This document shows positions 63,629-64,000 of a DNA stretch of 64,000 bases, piece by piece (positions within the stretch are counted from its first letter, which is position 1; each line of letters starts with the position of its first letter). Made by a program: the position numbers and the translations under genes. The stretch covers positions 30,358 through 94,357 of the forward strand of contig MEQL01000044.1 of assembly GCA_001770205.1 (NCBI GenBank). The letters run 5' to 3'. Source of the stretch: Bdellovibrionales bacterium RIFOXYD12_FULL_39_22. Its GTDB lineage: Bacteria; Bdellovibrionota; Bacteriovoracia; Bacteriovoracales; Bacteriovoracaceae. The notes under the pieces are model-generated. The model was given only the letters and a program-made list of their open reading frames with translations, was not told the origin of the DNA and ran no database searches.

Positions 63629-64000
63629 TCATAGGTGATCGGTATTTACTCTAAACTCAAATAATCCGGCCTTAAAAAGTCCGTTCACCTCAACGATGCT
63701 TTTCTCTCTGGGAATACGAGTAGAGAATAAATTTTTTCCGACAACTTGTTTCGACAGACCTCGAATTACTTTTGAAATTTTAATAACGGTATTGGATTTT
63801 ACTCTGGATAAAAAATATCAACCACCGTTGTCAATTGCCTGAAAAAGCGCAAAGTCAAAATATCCGAGATCAAAAATTATAAGATATCCTGCGACTGTTT
63901 TTAAATCCGGAAAATGGTTGTGATCGTTGCTAGTTCCAGGACTTATATCAAACCATTTTACAACACCGCCAAAAATGTCAAAGCAGTGATGCCACTTTAT
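63629..64000 (-). pseudogene. IS4-type transposase remnant with in-frame stop, cut by window edge
   Basis: The minus strand reads DIFGGVVKWFDISPGTSNDH, then DLGYFDFALFQ and YFLSRVKSNTVIKI, a typical DDE transposase of the IS4 group (the DLGYF Asp and the YFL.R region are characteristic). A TGA at 63818-63820 interrupts this frame between GG and YFL, where Trp or similar is expected. The frame continues to a stop at 63629-63631. The element starts beyond the right edge, so terminal repeats cannot be seen. Confidence 0.8.

Overview
The window reads as a low-GC chromosomal stretch of a Gram-negative bacterium with a sophisticated envelope, most plausibly a Bdellovibrio/Bacteriovorax-type organism (Bdellovibrionota). 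That placement is inferred from many outer-membrane beta-barrels and lipoproteins, several stand-alone response regulators, an AI-2E-type permease, a GYF-domain membrane protein, a papain-like secreted protease, frequent TTG/GTG starts, and a strong excess of the tetramer GGCC (about 7-9 per kb in stretches counted by eye). No rRNA, tRNA or CRISPR array was recognised.

Layout. 1-5.1 kb (minus): alpha-glucan utilisation set, with an exported GH13 glucosidase cut by the left edge, a MalE-like maltodextrin-binding protein and a ROK sugar kinase. 5.3-8.6 kb (plus): outer-membrane protein, DNRLRE-like lipoprotein, cyclic-nucleotide-binding protein and AI-2E-type permease. 8.6-10.3 kb (minus): lipoprotein and CheY-like protein. 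10.4-18.5 kb: alaS, a giant fusion of a tRNA 2-selenouridine synthase (MnmH) with a prolyl oligopeptidase, a small secreted protein behind a G10 tract, and glutamate dehydrogenase behind an operator-like repeat. 18.6-24.1 kb: response regulator divergent from a 1650-residue protein with two PEP-synthase-like ATP-grasp modules and a C-terminal nucleotidyltransferase. 24.2-32.2 kb: small secreted repeat protein, coiled-coil protein, and the run rng, GYF protein, tmk, holB, ricT. 32.3-34.2 kb: three consecutive response regulators. 34.2-40.7 kb: papain-like protease and a FecR / LPP20 / LPP20 / LpoB-like / COG3014-like envelope cluster.

40.7-48.1 kb: two tandem tetraheme cytochromes plus a beta-barrel, a thioredoxin-like protein, a caspase/CHAT-like candidate, a MATE exporter and an SGNH-like membrane protein. 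48.2-53.3 kb: two adjacent U32-family genes, the second lacking the iron-sulfur cysteines, then two outer-membrane proteins. 53.3-61.7 kb: a five-gene signalling operon (SpoIIE-type phosphatase, STAS-like/zinc-ribbon protein, hybrid histidine kinase, response regulator, outer-membrane protein) divergent from a 1052-residue FecR/beta-barrel protein. 61.7-64 kb: a GGCC-poor patch, an RNA-ligase-like gene and a decayed IS4-type transposase running off the right edge.

The strongest leads are the MnmH-prolyl oligopeptidase fusion, the double ATP-grasp/nucleotidyltransferase protein with a 5-codon upstream ORF, the partner-switching-like operon with a zinc-ribbon STAS protein, the cysteine-free U32 partner, and the cytochrome/beta-barrel operon.
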